This document shows positions 13,858 to 23,900 of a DNA stretch of 64,000 nucleotides, piece after piece. The position numbers were made by a program, and so were the translations under genes. Under the pieces are notes generated by a model. It was not told the DNA's origin and ran no database searches. It saw only the letters and a list, made by a program, of their open reading frames with translations. Source of the stretch: Marthasterias glacialis (Eukaryota; Echinodermata; Asteroidea; Forcipulatida; Asteriidae). Numbering within the stretch: the first letter of the stretch is position 1; each line of letters begins with the position of its first letter. Location: positions 13,367,423-13,431,422 of the forward strand of contig OU452223.1 of the NCBI GenBank assembly GCA_911728455.2. The letters run 5' to 3'.

Positions 13858-13885
13858 ACAAGCTTTTGAAGGTGGGACTACATAG
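2957..13885 (+). CDS. CASC3: CASC3 / MLN51 / Barentsz, exon junction complex core protein (11 coding exons)
   Basis: Coding exons: 2957-3064, 5079-5153, 5953-6129, 7482-7624, 8361-8528, 9004-10004, 10131-10186, 10334-10670, 12812-13008, 13225-13536, 13703-13885. Every junction is GT-AG, phases match, and the sum is 919 codons, about 918 aa against roughly 700 in human. The start is a MADSRVRRRRR N-terminus in good context (aaaaATGG). Residues 1-120 are acidic. The SELOR region, which binds eIF4A3 and RNA, is split over exons 4 and 5: NPAYIPRRGPFYMHD at about 140-154 and LWKDDNRWLHDRYDE at about 175-189. Then come RGG/RG-rich blocks (about 225-260 and 338-356), a KRYSSQRQRP motif in exon 8, a Pro/Gln-rich tail with GGVTYYSPEQQQ, and a poly-Gln C-terminus. 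CASC3 joins eIF4A3-MAGOH-RBM8A on spliced mRNA and acts in localisation and NMD. The last exon is less certain: the frame closes at TAG 13883-13885 by reading through a GT at 13872, so a further exon cannot be excluded. Confidence 0.93.
3898..4110 (+). repeat. Dispersed repeat, copy A (related to 48038-48240)
   Basis: It shares spaced blocks with the region near 48.1 kb: a gtttccg block at the left, cataatctgttgaaat in the middle and a cctgtttcc...gttcattgag block at the right. The left and right blocks resemble each other in direct orientation, so the unit may be bounded by a ~20-bp direct repeat. The family is not recognised. Confidence 0.4.
4440..4515 (+). repeat. Dispersed repeat fragment (related to 5551-5625)
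   Basis: Both copies begin acatttcaag and continue through ggcaatgacc / ggcagtgacc, a ggggcg block and a gcctc...gaagt block. They lie in neighbouring introns of CASC3 in the same orientation. Too short and diverged to assign. Confidence 0.4.
5551..5625 (+). repeat. Dispersed repeat fragment (related to 4440-4515)
   Basis: Second copy of the short repeat in CASC3 intron 2, same orientation as the copy in intron 1. The rest of intron 2 (5154-5952) is AT-rich with nothing recognisable. Confidence 0.4.
6225..6673. mobile_element. MITE-like DNA element in CASC3 intron 3, ~450 bp
   Basis: The termini are inverted and imperfect: caataggccgatccaataag followed by ccccgcccc on the left, and the complement of ctaatagagcgatctattaa and gccctgcccc on the right. 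The interior is GC-richer than the intron and has repeated gctggccaa blocks. There is no transposase, so it would be non-autonomous. The remainder of intron 3 (6130-7481) is AT-rich with nothing recognised. Confidence 0.55.
7793..7942. mobile_element. Short MITE-like element in CASC3 intron 4
   Basis: About 150 bp with inverted ends of the form GGGGATTTTGTCCCCC. The left end is at about 7794-7810 and the right at about 7926-7941, with a second internal ggggacaaaatctc block next to the right end. Non-coding. Confidence 0.5.
8195..8245 (+). repeat. Possible 3'-end fragment of a retroelement (Penelope-like)
   Basis: The text gagaaaggctctgctagggt followed by cgaaacttgagg resembles the short GAAGG...CCGAAAC hairpin common near the 3' ends of Penelope-like and some other retroelements. 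Only this short motif is recognisable, and no reverse transcriptase is nearby. Similarity to the family is from memory and unverified. Confidence 0.2.
9032..9092 (+). repeat. Coding minisatellite in CASC3 exon 6 (RGGDRG repeats)
   Basis: Near-repeats of ggaggagacagagg specify repeated RGGDRG-type arginine-glycine motifs. A second arginine-glycine block (alternating Arg and Gly) follows at about 9347-9400. RGG/RG motifs usually bind RNA and are arginine-methylation targets. The repeats are in frame with CASC3 and belong to it. Confidence 0.6.
10833..11314. mobile_element. Inverted-repeat element in CASC3 intron 8 with an internal tandem duplication
   Basis: The ends are taccatggtattagattg at 10833-10850 and the inverse caatctaataccatggta at 11297-11314. 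Inside are two diverged tandem copies of a ~110-bp unit, each containing tccattacctagatcgt, cattatttcatcg-like and gagaaagaggt blocks (about 10926-11026 and 11033-11130). The only open frame is a short one with no recognisable protein. A perfect-looking hairpin starts 9 bp to its right. Confidence 0.55.
11323..11465. mobile_element. Long hairpin (foldback) element, ~143 bp
   Basis: The left arm runs from caattgttgtctgctgtgat through ggtccatg and gttttggaca; the right arm is its inverse ending at 11465. Stem matching is high over about 55 bp per side. The apex contains TTGGCTTCGCCTCGGG, which on the other strand is the same GGCGAAGCC(A/G)AGGG motif found at the apex of the 1009-1184 hairpin. 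Confidence 0.65.
11466..12811 (+). other. Rest of CASC3 intron 8
   Basis: AT-rich, no coding region. It contains an inverted pair at about 12187-12228 (ttttggccgtcttgcttgtg / cacaagcaagatggccaaaa), which makes a hairpin of roughly 20 bp, and an (ATT)n microsatellite at about 12625-12665. Confidence 0.5.
13800..13862 (+). repeat. CAG/CAA trinucleotide tract encoding poly-Gln in CASC3
   Basis: About 20 consecutive CAG and CAA codons, with one His, in the last exon of CASC3. Glutamine-rich C-termini occur in other CASC3 orthologues. CAA interruptions are frequent, which generally stabilises such tracts. Confidence 0.75.
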
Positions 13886-14357
13886 TACATACCAAATTAG
13901 TAGGGTTTTTAACAATGGAGATCATTAGACCACTTACATTCATTAATTTGTTTAGTTTAATGTGATACATGTTTATCTCACAACCCACAACCAGAAGGTT
14001 GTTAGGGGAAAAGTGTCAGAAATGGTTCAGCACACTTCTTGAAAAGGGGAGGTTTAGGTATTGACCCGTTTCAAGACGTGTAGCGCACTTACACACTCGC
14101 CTGTCGTGTCCACCATTTTGGGAATCAAAATGTACCCGAAGAAATTGGCTCCCGAAAATGGTGGAAAAAAGTAGACGCACATTATGCAGGGGTGCGTTTG
14201 TCGTGCAAGTGGATAGTAGGCCAACATAGAACATTAATTTGAATATTGATACTAAAAATACCTTAAAATTTAATTATTGAAAATATGTTCAAAAAATGTT
14301 TCATCATTTTGTCCGTACAACTTGGATTCTGAGTTAAACTTTTTGATAGTTTTTCAA

Positions 14358-14363
14358 AATAAA
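14358..14363 (+). terminator. Candidate polyadenylation signal for CASC3
   Basis: AATAAA about 470 bp after the proposed TAG. It is the first canonical signal I noticed on the + strand after the stop. In AT-rich DNA such hexamers occur by chance. Confidence 0.3.
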
Positions 14364-16873
14364 AAATTAAATTTCATTTTTTGCTTTTTTTTATCAGAGA
14401 ATTTTTACTTATCCTAGGATTTTCACAAAGAAAGTGAATACATAAAGAAAGGAAATCCTCTGAATCAGAAAGGCGTGTTGATGCAGAAAAATCTTGTGGA
14501 TTTTTAAAAACCTATTTTGAGTATTTGCCCTGAAGTTCAAATTTCAAATTCAAATATGACTTCATTTGTTTTGTATGAATCACTTTGATAGTGCCCAATA
14601 GTCTATCAGTTCGTCTGTTTTTTGGCCTATCTGTCGGTCATTCTTTTAGTTTGTCAAGACTATTGTCTTTTGTCCGTTCAACCCAGACAAAAGCCACCAT
14701 GTCTGTTTTTTCACTGGTGATCCTATTGGCTTTGGCATCACCATAAATGAAATCAAAATGGAAAACTGTTCATTTTTCAATTGTCCACAGTTTCCCTTGT
14801 TCTGAAGGACTTGAAATTCTCATACGAATTTGATGGTAGCGAAGTTCTCTTTATGTAGGGTCCTTACAAGCCTCGCTTGTGCATCATATGCTGTCTGAAT
14901 TTGCATAATAAAACGCCAATAATGATTTACAAGAGATTAAAATATTATACACATGTTGGATGCATATGAGTGCACTGTCGCAGAATGATAACCACTAGGT
15001 AAAAACTGGACCATTCCATTTCATGAGGTGAAACCGAGTGAAATGGAAAAGCCAGATTTCACTCATAGATGATGCCATTTGATTTTGTTTTTCTCACAAT
15101 AAACACAAAGTTATGCAGTTCCTCATCCACCCCACTCTCTGCAAACTCTACAAACCCGTCGTAGACAATATGGACAACTCCAGGTAGACACCAATATTTT
15201 TGCCTGAAATAATGTAGCTCTTGAGAAATGAGTAAAACAATCCAAAACCTGATGTTTGGAAAATGTAATTTAAAAAAACTTTTGTTCCCCACTATTTTCG
15301 TGTTCCTTTATGATCAATTGAGCTTAAACTTTCACAGGTTTATTACTTCATGTTTGGTGACATAAAGTCTAGATACTAGTCTTGAGAATTTGTTGTTTTA
15401 AAGAACATTTATATAATAAAAACGAATCATAATTTCCACAATAAAGGATTTTCTTTGAACAGACTTTTTTGCAAAACAAAATTGGGATATCCATCCAAAC
15501 GATGGTGAATGCTCATTTCAGGATTTTTCCCGTTTTCAGATTTTCTCAAAATCTCATTGATCCTTCAACTTTTCTTGAAAGAATGTAAAGCAGTCACCAA
15601 AGGAAGAAAAAAATAGCCCACATTGTGTCTAAACCTGTATTTTTGTCTTTCTGGTGATGCACATGGGTCTGTAAACCTCCTGAATTGTAACATCTGGGAG
15701 GTTCTGGGTCTAGAATAAGGGAATTTTCAGGAATTTTCACAATCGGCAAATCTCATCCCTGTCATTTTATTATTGCAATTATTTGCATCAGTTATTTCCA
15801 CTATTAGAAAAGTTACATTTAAAAATCAGCCAAAAGTAGATCATAGAAAATAGCACAAGTTAAATCAACCCATTAGTAGTATTCCCAATAATAAACACAG
15901 TAAAAACGTTCTCAAATATATGCATCCATATTTACAGTTGACAGAATAACCTGTAACTTTAACAATTGTAAACATTAAAATAAACATAATTGCTTTATAC
16001 GTATTTAGTTTAACTTGTAAAGGGGTGGTATTTCCTGCTATTTGTTTGGCTAAACAAAGTTACATATTAAAGAGAAGAAAAATGGTTTGAGCCAGCAAAT
16101 GTTTTTTCAACAAATGTTTTCCAACAAATACTTAATTATTAACAATTATGAAAACAGAAAGACTTAATATTGCACATTTTCTTCGCTGTTAATGATTTGA
16201 TCATTAATGATTATCTTGTACTGAACTATCTTTCAAAATCAGTTCAGTGTGAAAGTTTATCCTCTTCTATAATCTTTTTTGATGCAGATCACTGTAGCAA
16301 CTGTGATGAGGTAATTTCAGTTCACATTTTTAAAAATGCAAACTTTTCACTTTTTTTTTAAAATAAATTTGTATATGAAACGTAACAAGGTAAATACAAT
16401 ACTTTTGCCTAGTTACATATTGGTTAATGGAACAGCTCCCTCTATCAGCATGTAATATGATACCATTATTAAAGTAAACCAAAGGCACTTGCAATGACCA
16501 TTCGTCGTGCTGCCATCTTGGTCATGTTCAAGCACAATGTGCTCCCATGTTTACTCAGAAGGGCCAGAGTATTTCCTGAGGTCTAGCCTCGGTTTGGGGC
16601 ATGTTGATTTGAGTGGGCGATAGTGGCTGCACGTTGGCAGTGTCTTATTTTAACTGTTTCACACGACGTCTGCATATTATATCTTAGAGGATAACAACTG
16701 GGTTCAAACCCTTGAAGATGTAATACAGATAAACTCTTCTGCTTAATGCATTGTTTCAAACACTGTGGTGCGCCTAAGAGATGTGGTATCTTGTCAATGG
16801 TGTTTGCAAGAACAGGGCCCGGATTACAAACGGGCCTAGATGCCAGTGATTTCAGTCGCCTCACAACTGTGCT

Positions 16874-17023
16874 GGGGTCGATTTCACAAAGAGCTACTAT
16901 TGATCTCAAGATGAGTCGTCAATATCACCATAGTGATTTGTATTGTGACATCACACTTTGCTTAGCAACTAAGATTGATACACTGTCAAGGTAAATCTTA
17001 ACTCTTTGTGAAATCGGCCCCCC
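16874..17023. mobile_element. MITE-like element, 150 bp
   Basis: The ends are ggggtcgatttcacaaagag and the inverse ctctttgtgaaatcggcccc, with agc/aac adjacent. The interior carries taagattgat-like and gatctcaagatgagt blocks. Non-coding. The terminal motif is of the kind found at high copy in marine deuterostome genomes; that comparison is from memory. Confidence 0.6.
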
Positions 17024-17481
17024 AGGTTATAGTGTTCCATTGGATTGTTTTTCTCTTTTCTTTTTACACATACAGTGTGTTTGAAATTTAGCTTCTCTGG
17101 CCCTCAAAGTTACAACAAATATTAAAAAGAAAAAGATAAAAATAGTAATGGTCTTGTAAAAAACTATTTGTCGGTCCATTTAAAGTTCGGAGTCACACAA
17201 CCTCTGATCCAGTGGAAGTTTTCTTGAAATTGGAGCGCTGTAGTCAGGCTAAGAAAATCCACACCAAATGTCTTTTGGGTAAGATGAGTAAGAATCATTC
17301 TGTATTTTGAATCCCAACTTTTTGAGGGGACTGTTGTATTGGCCAAGTCCGTCCCAGATTTGTGTTTTTTTTTTGTCCCCTTCCCTTTCTCAAGAAAATT
17401 AGAATGGGAAAACATTGTAAAATTACATGTATTTTTAATTTGAATTCCAAGTGTTTTCAACTGTGTAGGGAGGACACCACC

Positions 17482-17606
17482 GTGTCCGAGTTGGTGGCTA
17501 CGGCTATGGCTACGGCTTCTGCTGTTGCTGAGGCTGTTGCCATGAGCCTACTGTGCTTCAACTCATGTTCACATGATGATCAAGCCGCAGCCATGAATTC
17601 GGACAC
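17482..17606. mobile_element. MITE-like element, 125 bp
   Basis: The left end is gtgtccgagttggtggctac and the right end inverted reads gtgtccgaattcatggctgc; both continue cggc. The interior has gctacggctatggctacggc-type tandem text. The open frames through it (for example 17362-17625) come from the element, not from a gene. Confidence 0.55.
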
Positions 17607-17855
17607 AGCGTGTGTGTTTTTGTGATAACTCATTTTGGTCTAGTTTCCTTTACTGTTAACCAATCATTACAATGCAGACAATAAGCTTGTTTGGTACCAC
17701 TCTGAAGTGAAAAACAGTAGCAGTATTTCAGTTTGCAAAAACAACATATAGAACAAGACAAAAAAGAGAGTTAATCACTAACAAAAACTTATGTACAAAT
17801 AAATAATGAATTGTTTGACAAACCATACCGAGTTGAACCGAGTACCCGTAAGATA

Positions 17856-17872
17856 TTTATTTACATTTTATT
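17856..17872 (-). terminator. Candidate polyadenylation signals for the Hox gene
   Basis: Two AATAAA hexamers on the minus strand (TTTATT at 17867-17872 and 17856-17861), 108-124 bp past the Hox stop codon. Spacing is reasonable for a short 3' UTR; Hox 3' UTRs can be longer. Confidence 0.4.
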
Positions 17873-17979
17873 GGCAGGTGGATTTCTTTAAAGTAAAAAC
17901 AAAAATGTAAACCAAACTTTTAAAAACGTCCACAATCATTGTTTTTTTTCTAATCAAAAGGAATTGATGAGTAATAATG

Positions 17980-20900
17980 TCAATGGTGGTGATTGGGGAA
18001 ATACTTGGTGCCCAAAACCATTTTCTCCCTCTCGATTTGTTCCTTCTCTTGCTTTTCCCGCTCCGTCATCTTCTTCATTTTCATCCGTCTGTTCTGGTAC
18101 CAAATCTTGACCTATAGGAGGAGAGGGAAGGGAATGACAGGTGAGGAAGCCGAGGCAAAAGATGCAAAAGAGGCAACAGATAAAAACAAGAGATTTATTT
18201 GATGTGATTAATCGCAAACTGAAACCAGATTTTCAAGTCAGATACCCGCTGGTGGAACCATTACTTAGGCCGCCATTGCCGAGGTCAAACGATTAGCCTC
18301 TGTCACAGTGACGTATATACATTGCGGAAATTTCTCAAGATGGCGACCAGCTGCAGTAACTCAATGGAAAGTAATCAGCCAGCAGGATAATCCCATGGAA
18401 ATAAAACCTTAGAAATCGAAGAGTGTTTCAAAAGAAATTTCAACATGGTGAGCCTGTTCCTAAGTATTTGTTGTTGTGGTTTTTGAATATTTATCATTAG
18501 CATTGGTTCATCCGCCGTATGGGCATTTGTCGGTATGTTTATGACACAGGTGCCTATGAAAAAACTTCACGTGTGTACGCGCCACGCGCAACTCAAGACC
18601 GATAATAATCTTCTCTTTGAGTGAAGCAAAGCGTTTGAACCCTAAACTTTTTTTACAAATAGACGAAACATGCTGACATACAAAAATGTAAAAGAAATAC
18701 AAAGATGTAAAAGACATACATAAGTATGGACAGGGACGGGTTATGCATGAGTTAGACTGGACAAATAATTAATAAATTGATACATTTCGTTAAGTAATGA
18801 AACCAACCTGTCTCTCTGATAAGTTTAAAACCTCCGCCAACCTCGACCTCCGGTCTCGTGTCAAGTACATATTATCCTGAAACTTCTTCTCCAATTCAAT
18901 AATCTGCAATTTGGAGTACGGTCTTCGTTTCGTTCTCCTTGGGGTCGAGGTTACAGCTGATACCCACACGGAAGACGGAGTGGATGAACCTGGACAAAAG
19001 AAACAGATGGTTCAACTGTTTATAATTTGATGCCGTCATCCAGTTGTTTGACAGACATGAACCAGCCAAAATATCATGTGATGAACATTTCTTATGATTG
19101 TTTTTTTCTTCCATTTCTGCCTTATATTATTGTATAAAAAGATGCGTTATCTGCTGAAGCATTAACAGTGAAACTGGGTCCACAACAAAGGCCTATCATT
19201 CTTGTGGCATCGTATGGAAGACAATACAGGCCATTTTCGAAACAATGGTATTGGCGTGGGCTCTCGGCTTGGCTCCGTCCGGCTGTCTGAAGCCCCATAG
19301 CCTGAGCCCAAGCAAGCCCTGTTTTCGAAAAGGACCCGCTTTGAGAGCGTGCAGCGGCTTATTCAAATGAGCTTATTTGGTTGTGTCCAATAATTAATGT
19401 CTTCATGTTTGCCACAATGTCACTCTTCTATTTCGTCTCGAACTACACCTTAGTTTCAAAGCCGTTGGTTGTTTCAATTCTGCACGCGACTGAATGTCTT
19501 ATTTTTGAGAACTTCCCAGATGTTACGAAGATCTTCTGAATGGCAACACAACCAGAACCAGTCCACTTCCATTTTCACTTACTTATAAACTGACCATCCT
19601 TATGTTATCGTAAAACTGAATACAATATGAAAATAAAAGGATATACTATCAATACTTTAATGAAAGTGTCACAAGATTTTCATTACGTTTTAATGAGCTG
19701 GGGGAAAATATAATTAAAATACAAGCAAACAAAAACATTTTGGACATAAATAGTGTTGTGAATATTTGTTTTAATTTTTCCTCATAAAAGGCAGTTGTCA
19801 TCAGGTCATACTAACTTTTTTCCTTGTCGCTTTTCTTATTTTTGTCAGAAAAAGGGGAAAACACTGAAAATTATTATGATTATAGTGCTGTCCTCTCAAT
19901 AGTTTCCTGTCTATACAGATTTATGCCTGGTCTACATTCTTTAAAGCATAAAGAAAGAGCTGGTTTCCGCATAATTTGAGACATATTTCTTATTCACATA
20001 CTGCTAATAATCAATGGACTCGACAAACACCATGCATTTAGTCAATGTTGTTCAAAAACCAACAAACTGCATCATGTACGACAGTTTTATTGGTCTTCTG
20101 GAGTATTTTAAACCTAAAAAAAAAGACCCATGTTTGTTTTACGGCGTGGTAAAAATTATTTCAATATGAACGTGTTGTGATAAGCACAGATTTTGATAAG
20201 GCTAATGTAAAGGTGTAGGTGAGGATAATTATTTTAACCCTTTTGTTGCAGTAAATTTTGGTGAAAATTTTCATTTTCTTCCCTTTCTGCATTCTAAGTG
20301 TCAGTCGGGTTATGCTAAACACATGTAATTTATTTGAGGCATTATCTTAAATTCACAAATTGAAGCAGATGAGCCCAGGTCTTACGAATATATTTTTAAA
20401 AACAATTTTATATGGATATAAATGTTAACTAGAACAATATTCCAGACTATTAAATACTAATTTCGGCTCGTCAATTTGTTGTTTTTCGTCTTCGCTGGCT
20501 ACAGCAATGTTATCAGCTGTATTGCCTACCGTGTTTTTTTCAGAAAGCGGCCAACCAAACAACCTTCACGGGACGGACTTGGCACGAGCTGGCGAGTGCG
20601 GGACGTATGGTACCCGTATATTTCAGCTCCATTGTTCCGCTTGGTGATTTTAACGCACTACGCAAACAAGATAGACGAGTTGGATGTCTGAATATTTAAT
20701 CAGTTTAACTGGGGAGAATTTTCCAACCCATTCTACATGCCATGTAGGATGTTGTTGAAAATTCTCCCCATACATGCACAAACCAAAAAATAAAATAAAA
20801 ATAAAATAAAATAAAAAATAAATAAATAAAAATTGGCTATCCTGAAGTACTATAATGATATCAACGTTCCATTTCGGAAAAAAATATCTCAAAATCTATA

Positions 20901-23900
20901 TTGTAATTAATTTTGTTGATGTGTAAAAGAGTGAAAAGTTCACTCTCTCGCCCGAGTGGTCTCATTTTGGCTCTTTTGAGAGTGAAACTCATTATGCGTC
21001 ACCCTTTTTGAGTGAAATTGGAGCGAACTTGATTATGATTCAAGTTGAAAATACCCGTCTTTCACTTTTAAAAGAGTTGCCCCCATATTGCTCCTTGCTA
21101 GAGTGGTATGGCGGACAAATCGAGTGGCTTTTCACCCCTTTACATTTGGAGAGTATAGGTAACGCGTTGTAATTTTTTCAACTTTTAACGAAATCCATTT
21201 GAAAAAAAAGGTTCCGCCCATTTTGATAATCCTTCAAACTGTTGGAACCGTCCATCCAAGTAATAGACCCTTCCCATGAAATATGTAAATTGCACATCAC
21301 GCGTGCGCACTAACACTACTGGTAGGCAAAATGAGGAAACATTGCGCTGTGTGTGTGGGGCTAGCAACGGTGGCGTGACGCACACGCGTATGTGCGTCTG
21401 CCTACTGCACAACTCTATGGCGTTTGCCCACCAATAATGTCTGTACGCATGCGTGAATGTAATTAGCATATTTCATGAGACAGTCACACCATCTTTGGCG
21501 TACACAGCCAATAGGTTAAAGGGGCACGTTCATCATTTTGCCTTCGGGTTGGGCGCCCCTGGGCTATAAGAAGCGTTTGTTATGAAAGGAATAATGGGAC
21601 GTGGAGAAATATTTTAAAAGGAGAATATCTTTGAATTTGTGTTGTTTTTGTTTAATTTCGTGACAGAACACGGTCCGCCATTTTGTTGAACCAAATTGTT
21701 GACTTCACAAAATGAAGGACCGTATGTTTCTATGTAGAGTGTGGTTCCTCTGTTTGTATTTTCAGAGGAAGCTGTATTCTTGTTTTTATTCACTACTCAT
21801 TAATTACAACACACTATGTGTTTTATTGCATGAACAACTCGTAGAAAGGATAAGGAGCTCTTTCAGCAACATTTAAGCAATTTGAAGGCTTTACATCATT
21901 ATGCATCTCAACACATGCTCTGAAACAAGCGACTTAGTAGAAGACATCATTTTATCATCGGAAGGTTTTGAAGACAGGTTTTCAGTAATTTACTCTACGC
22001 TGTGAATAATTCTTTGTTTTTTTGTCTATCAAACCTGTCTAGTGTGACATCCTACTTGCTTTGGTCCATGTGGTTACGGTGTATCTATATATATATATCC
22101 CTGCATTTTCATAACATTCTGGGGCTTTATGATGCTGTCTATATTATTGCAAGTTGAGCTTAACTTTTACTCTGCTTTACGCTCGTCAATTCTTCAGTTT
22201 TAAATCGGATTAACAAACCTTTTTTTCAAAACATTTTCAAGGTGTGGGTGTAAACTTCCTTTAAAATTCATTCACAACTCCAAACTGCCTAAACGTCCGT
22301 GCTTAAAAAACAATTGTGCGGATTTTATTCGGCTATAAGATTTTAGAGATGTTATATCGAAAACACCCTTTAATGAAGGGCAAGTTAGTGTTCATCGCCC
22401 TTTACCGTTGCTGCAAAATAATTTGGGCGAAGCTGTTATTGGATTTTTATGTTTTGTCTGCTGATCAGCTCAGACATTTTGTCCTATTACATAAACTTTT
22501 TTTTATATTGTAGGATGAAAGGTAAACATAAGCTTATACTAATTTTCAACAACTTCATATATAATGTCGAATGCTGTTACAAGCACCTTATTATAAAGCC
22601 TGCAATATGAAGCCAGATAAGAGAAACGACAATCAAGTGTCAATCAACCGCTGACCCCAGCGGTGCTAATCCGTTTTTATGAAGGACTGGAAATTTCTGT
22701 AAGTTCTGTTATTTTTAAAAGGCGATGTAATTGTAAGAAGTCACTAGAAACACTTAGTTTGTAATGAAGATGCTAGAAACACTCCGTCGGGTCTTCTTGG
22801 CCATGTCACCACATTGACAAAAATTCAAAGCTTTTCCTGACAGGTATGACTGTGTGAAACTCTCCTTTTTTCACCGTAATTACCACAAAGAACTGTAAAA
22901 ACAAAATCTGTACAAGTTTTGACAAGTGTCCACTTTCCTTGTCAAAAGTTGATAAAAATCACATGTTGCACTCTCCATAAAAAAAATTGTAAGCTTGTTA
23001 TGTTTTCCTTCGTTGAGCTGTCGTATACAAACTGTGACTGCCGGAAGTCTAGGTTCTGTGGCTCTTTTCGAAAAATGGTCTTCAATTTATACAATGGCGG
23101 ATGGGGGGGGGGGGGGCTAAGGGGGCTGTAGCCCCACCCCCTAAAATCGTAAGGGAGAAAAAGAGAGGGGGAGAGAGAGAGTGAGGGGGGGGGGGCAGAT
23201 GCACGGTAAGGTTTTCCCATATCTTCCACTCATCACTGTCAGGCCCGTAGAAAGCGCGTCCGGTACGGCTATGGATACCAATACTATGACTGTGTGGGTG
23301 TGGGTTTTTTTCAACCAGTTGCATCTCTAAAATTGCTTGAGCCCACAAACTCTTTGAAGTTGAAAATGATAAAAATGAATGGTCTTTATTGGAAGACGTG
23401 TGTGCCCCAAGCAACCAATCATGTCCTGCAGAAAATGTCCAGATAGCTCCCCTATTTTGTGAGATGGAAATATGAGTAGGCTATACAAGTAACTTTATGA
23501 CACCGCAAGAGTTGGCCAATCAAATGGAATTCTCATTTTACTCCTTAAATATTTTGCTAAAAGTCGAGGCGAAAGTGGCCTGAAATCGAGGGGAAAGTTG
23601 CCCGAAATCGCCTCAGATTGCACCAAAGAGCATCTAGAATCAAAATTCTCAAGGGCCCTTAAGCGGACCCCGGACCCCACACCGTAAGGGCCTAATTGTG
23701 TAAATGGTTTTCACACCCTTTGATTTTGTCATTGTATTTTGTAGTACTGATAAATCGTTCTGGATTCGTAGCCCCCTAAAAAAAAAATCTGGATCCGCCC
23801 ATGAATTAGTTTAGCTATACCCTAGACATCTAATGATATCAAGGTGATCAACTCAAATCAATTTTGATTTATTATGACATAAAGTTAAACAGAATAGTAA

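Larger units (their letters stand above)
13886..17979. other. 4.1-kb region between the 3' ends of CASC3 and the Hox gene
   Basis: The two genes converge on this interval. It is AT-rich and has no coding region I can support. It contains an AATAAA for each gene, two short inverted-repeat elements (16874-17023 and 17482-17606), and many stop codons in all frames. A GGGTTCAAACCC-like stretch at about 16693 resembles a pol III B box, but no A box was recognised, so no tRNA or SINE is called. Confidence 0.55.

Noticed and set aside
13663-13928. Thr/Ala- and Asn/Ser-rich ORFs over the CAG tract
   Set aside because: Out-of-frame readings of the CASC3 poly-Gln exon.
16285-16312. A further CASC3 exon after tgatgcag
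   Set aside because: Phase would fit and a GT follows, but the 8-codon piece has no CASC3 similarity. The frame of exon 11 closes naturally at 13885.
17471-17625. A CASC3 or other exon after gtgtag
   Set aside because: The stretch is the interior of a short inverted-repeat element (17482-17606).
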